From Taeniopygia guttata (taxonomy: Eukaryota > Chordata > Aves > Passeriformes > Estrildidae): a stretch of DNA of 64,000 bases. The stretch spans positions 20,599,001-20,663,000 of the forward strand of contig NC_133032.1 in the NCBI RefSeq assembly GCF_048771995.1, read 5' to 3'. Numbering within the stretch: the first letter of the stretch is position 1; every line of letters begins with the position of its first letter. The notes beneath the pieces are model-generated. The model was not told the DNA's origin and did no database searches. It saw only the letters and a list, made by a program, of their open reading frames with translations. This document shows, piece after piece, positions 61,995 through 64,000 of this stretch. The position numbers and the translations under genes are program-made.

Positions 61995-63084
61995 TGTAAT
62001 ATTTTGCATATATATATACACACATATGCATACACGATAAATTATTATCATCAGTATGCTCTGAATGACATATAAACAATTATTTCTGGTTTATGCTTCA
62101 AGTGAAAGACCTGAAAAAGTCAGAAAAATTCATTATTTAAAATCCTGAGTCTATGAGACAACAGGAAGATACTTTTTCTTTTTTTTGTTGAAATAATTCC
62201 TGCATGGGAAGAACATTACAAAGTTGAGGATGATTGATATCTGCCAACTTTTGGTAAAAGATTAACAGGAACAAAGTTTGTGACCTGTTTAAACAGTTCC
62301 TGGGGTTATTTCTGGGGAGGGTGATCTGATGTGCATAAATCCTCTGGACCTTTGGTTCATTGATCAAATTCTTCACTATGAAAAAAGGCAACCCCTCCCT
62401 CCCTCCCCCTCCACAGGATGTGGGATTTGAAGGCTCCAAAGCCTGTTGCCACAGGGCTTTTTACGATTGTGAAAAAACTTCATTACCTTGGTCCTTTACA
62501 GAGGGAGGAATAGTATGGCATTGCCAGCGTGATGTTCAGGAAAAAGCAGAGTTTCTAGAATGGTGTCAGAATGGGGTTAAAACTTGTGATCAGCACAACA
62601 GGGCTCTTAATTGCTGCCTAGGAGATGTTTGTATTTGGAGGAGAGCCTGATTCCTCAACAGGAAGAGATCACATCAGTGATGAAGGAAACCTTACAAAGG
62701 AGAAGAAAAATTTCAGGATAAACAGTATACAGAGCCTTACCAGTACATAGCCTTGGTATGTCCCTGCATAGCTTGTCATAGATTTATATTTTGAAAGACC
62801 TGAAACATGGCACTATATCTTCCCCCAGGCAGCTGTCACAGATTGGGCAAACAAATTCAACCCAGCAATATAGTGGCTGTCGTGCATCTCAAAGAGAACA
62901 CTGAGAATTCCCATGCACTGAAGGACAGAGTTAAGGAGGGAACTCTGTTTAGGAAGGTGATGCAGTTACTTTTTGGGAATTTGTGGCTTTTGAATTTAAC
63001 AGATTTTCCCTCCCATATTTTGTCACCTGCTCCTGTGAAAGAGAGTGATAGTTCCTAATGACACTGACATGGGATTTTCTTCTT

Positions 63085-63585
63085 ACCAGAACAAGGCATA
63101 TATTATTTGAATACTGTCTCCAGTTCTGGGCCTCTCCATTTAGAAAGGATGTTGAGATGCTTGAATGCATGCAGAGGAGGGCAACAAGGCTAGTGAAGGG
63201 TCTGGAACACAAGCCTCATGGAGAGTGGCTGAGGGAGCTGGGGGTGTTTAGCCTGGAGAAGAGGAGGGGGGGACCTTACAATTTTCTGAGGTTGTAGCCA
63301 GGTGAGGGTTGGTCTTTCCTCCCAGGTGACCAGTGACACAATGAGAGGACACAGCATCAACCTGTGCAAGGGGAAGTTTAGGTTAGATAAAGAAGAATTC
63401 TTCAAAGAGTGGTTTGGCATTGGAATGGGCTGCCAAGGGAGGTGGTTGAATCACCATTCCTGGAAGAATTTAAAAAGAGACTTGATGAGGCATTCAATGT
63501 TTAGCTGATAATGATGGGTCACAGGTTGGACTCGATGATCTCAAAGATCTTTTCTAACCTAGTTTATTCTGTGATTCTGTGATTT
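63085..63585 (+). mobile_element. CR1 LINE 3' end, sense strand plus
   Basis: It starts within the end of the reverse-transcriptase region ([38 protein letters not shown] in translation) and runs through the 3' UTR (GGGTGTTTAGCCTGGAGAAG, CATTGGAATGGGCTGCCAAG, GGTTGGACTCGATGATCTCA) to the tail repeat TTCTGTGATTCTGTGATT. It is a 5'-truncated insertion that closely follows known bird CR1 3' ends, so it is younger-looking than the copy in ICOS intron 1. Confidence 0.92.
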
Positions 63586-63945
63586 CTATGGATATCTGCA
63601 TGTCTGAAGCACACTGCCTGGATCATTTCTGAATGCTAGAAATTGACAGGAAGCCTGTGGCTTCTTTAAAGAAAGCTCAACTACTGTAGCCTCTGGCTTC
63701 TAGGGATGTTCTTTTTTGGTGAAACAATCAGTGCATGTACTTTTACACAATTCTAGCTCAGACTTTGACTTTAAAACCAAAGTGAATGAGAACAATATTT
63801 AACATAAGTCTCTACTACCAATGGGAAGTTTCTCATCTTTTTTCTCACCAACTTCTTTGTCACAGATGGTGGGTCCCAGGTCTTCCAGGTCTTGACCTTA
63901 CTTCTAAAGGGTTTAAGAGGACATGTATGTATATAACTTTGCTGC

Positions 63946-63965
63946 TTTTTTTTTTTTTTTTTTTT
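63946..63965. repeat. Poly-T run of 20
   Basis: Twenty consecutive T residues followed by AAATG; no attached retrosequence was recognised in the remaining 35 bases. Confidence 0.9.
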
Positions 63966-64000
63966 AAATGTATCAGAACCAAACACTTCCCTGAAAGGAC

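Larger units (their letters stand above)
52900..63080. other. Intergenic DNA downstream of ICOS
   Basis: AT-rich DNA with no recognised gene. The longest frame (144 codons, 57778-58212, +) has no family resemblance. Short structured bits are the palindrome at 58517-58540, a doubled CACTGCAGTG at about 57476-57501 and the AT-rich duplication at 61942-61994. Confidence 0.5.

Noticed and set aside
62360-62650. 96-codon frame with KACCHRAF, vaguely like an anaphylatoxin domain
   Set aside because: Only one CC motif matches, the other cysteines and spacing do not, and there are no flanking exons.

Overview
The window looks like nuclear DNA from a bird. It carries several CR1 LINE 3' ends, pieces of a Maestro-type HEAT-repeat (MROH) gene of the kind amplified in bird genomes, compact genes, and an AT-rich background broken by a GC-rich island. 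Its core is part of the T-cell co-receptor cluster: CTLA4 (14844-18072, +) and ICOS (40236-50475, +), in the same order and direction as in mammals. CD28, expected upstream of CTLA4, is not visible.

Layout. 1-160 is a CpG island cut by the window edge. 160-14690 is mostly non-coding, with one CR1 fragment, an AATTT microsatellite and a perfect 31-nt hairpin. CTLA4 has four exons, a TATA box 140 bp before its ATG, and an AATAAA at 18814. 18840-30400 is AT-rich intergenic DNA without a recognisable gene. 30400-36050 is a GC-rich island holding a CpG island with a 38-bp minisatellite, then a broken MROH gene. Its 3' half (five exons) is on the minus strand and its 5' half (six or seven exons) on the plus strand, with 31 perfect copies of CATCC inside the 5' half. 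36400-40235 is non-coding. ICOS follows, with a 7.6-kb first intron that contains a 1-kb CR1. 53000-64000 is non-coding apart from a CR1 3' end near 63.1-63.6 kb.

Function. CTLA4 and ICOS are paralogous single-IgV type I membrane receptors of T cells. CTLA4 (MYPPPY loop, YVKM tail motif) is the inhibitory CD80/CD86 receptor. ICOS (FLPPPY loop, YMPM tail motif) is the inducible co-stimulator that binds ICOSLG. Both first exons were placed by finding a short signal peptide that ends in a phase-1 donor matching exon 2. The two genes share exon phases 1-1-0, 58-nt coding first exons and 110-nt third exons.

Main points for follow-up: (1) the MROH gene is split in the intron between its GLLAR and EMRF exons, and the splice phases still match, as one inversion would produce; (2) the CTLA4 reading frame runs 24 residues past the position of the mammalian stop; (3) ICOS lacks the usual B-strand Ig cysteine and has a CTLA4/CD28-like proline loop; (4) an MROH-bearing GC-rich island sits between CTLA4 and ICOS. 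I recognised no endogenous retrovirus or Polinton.
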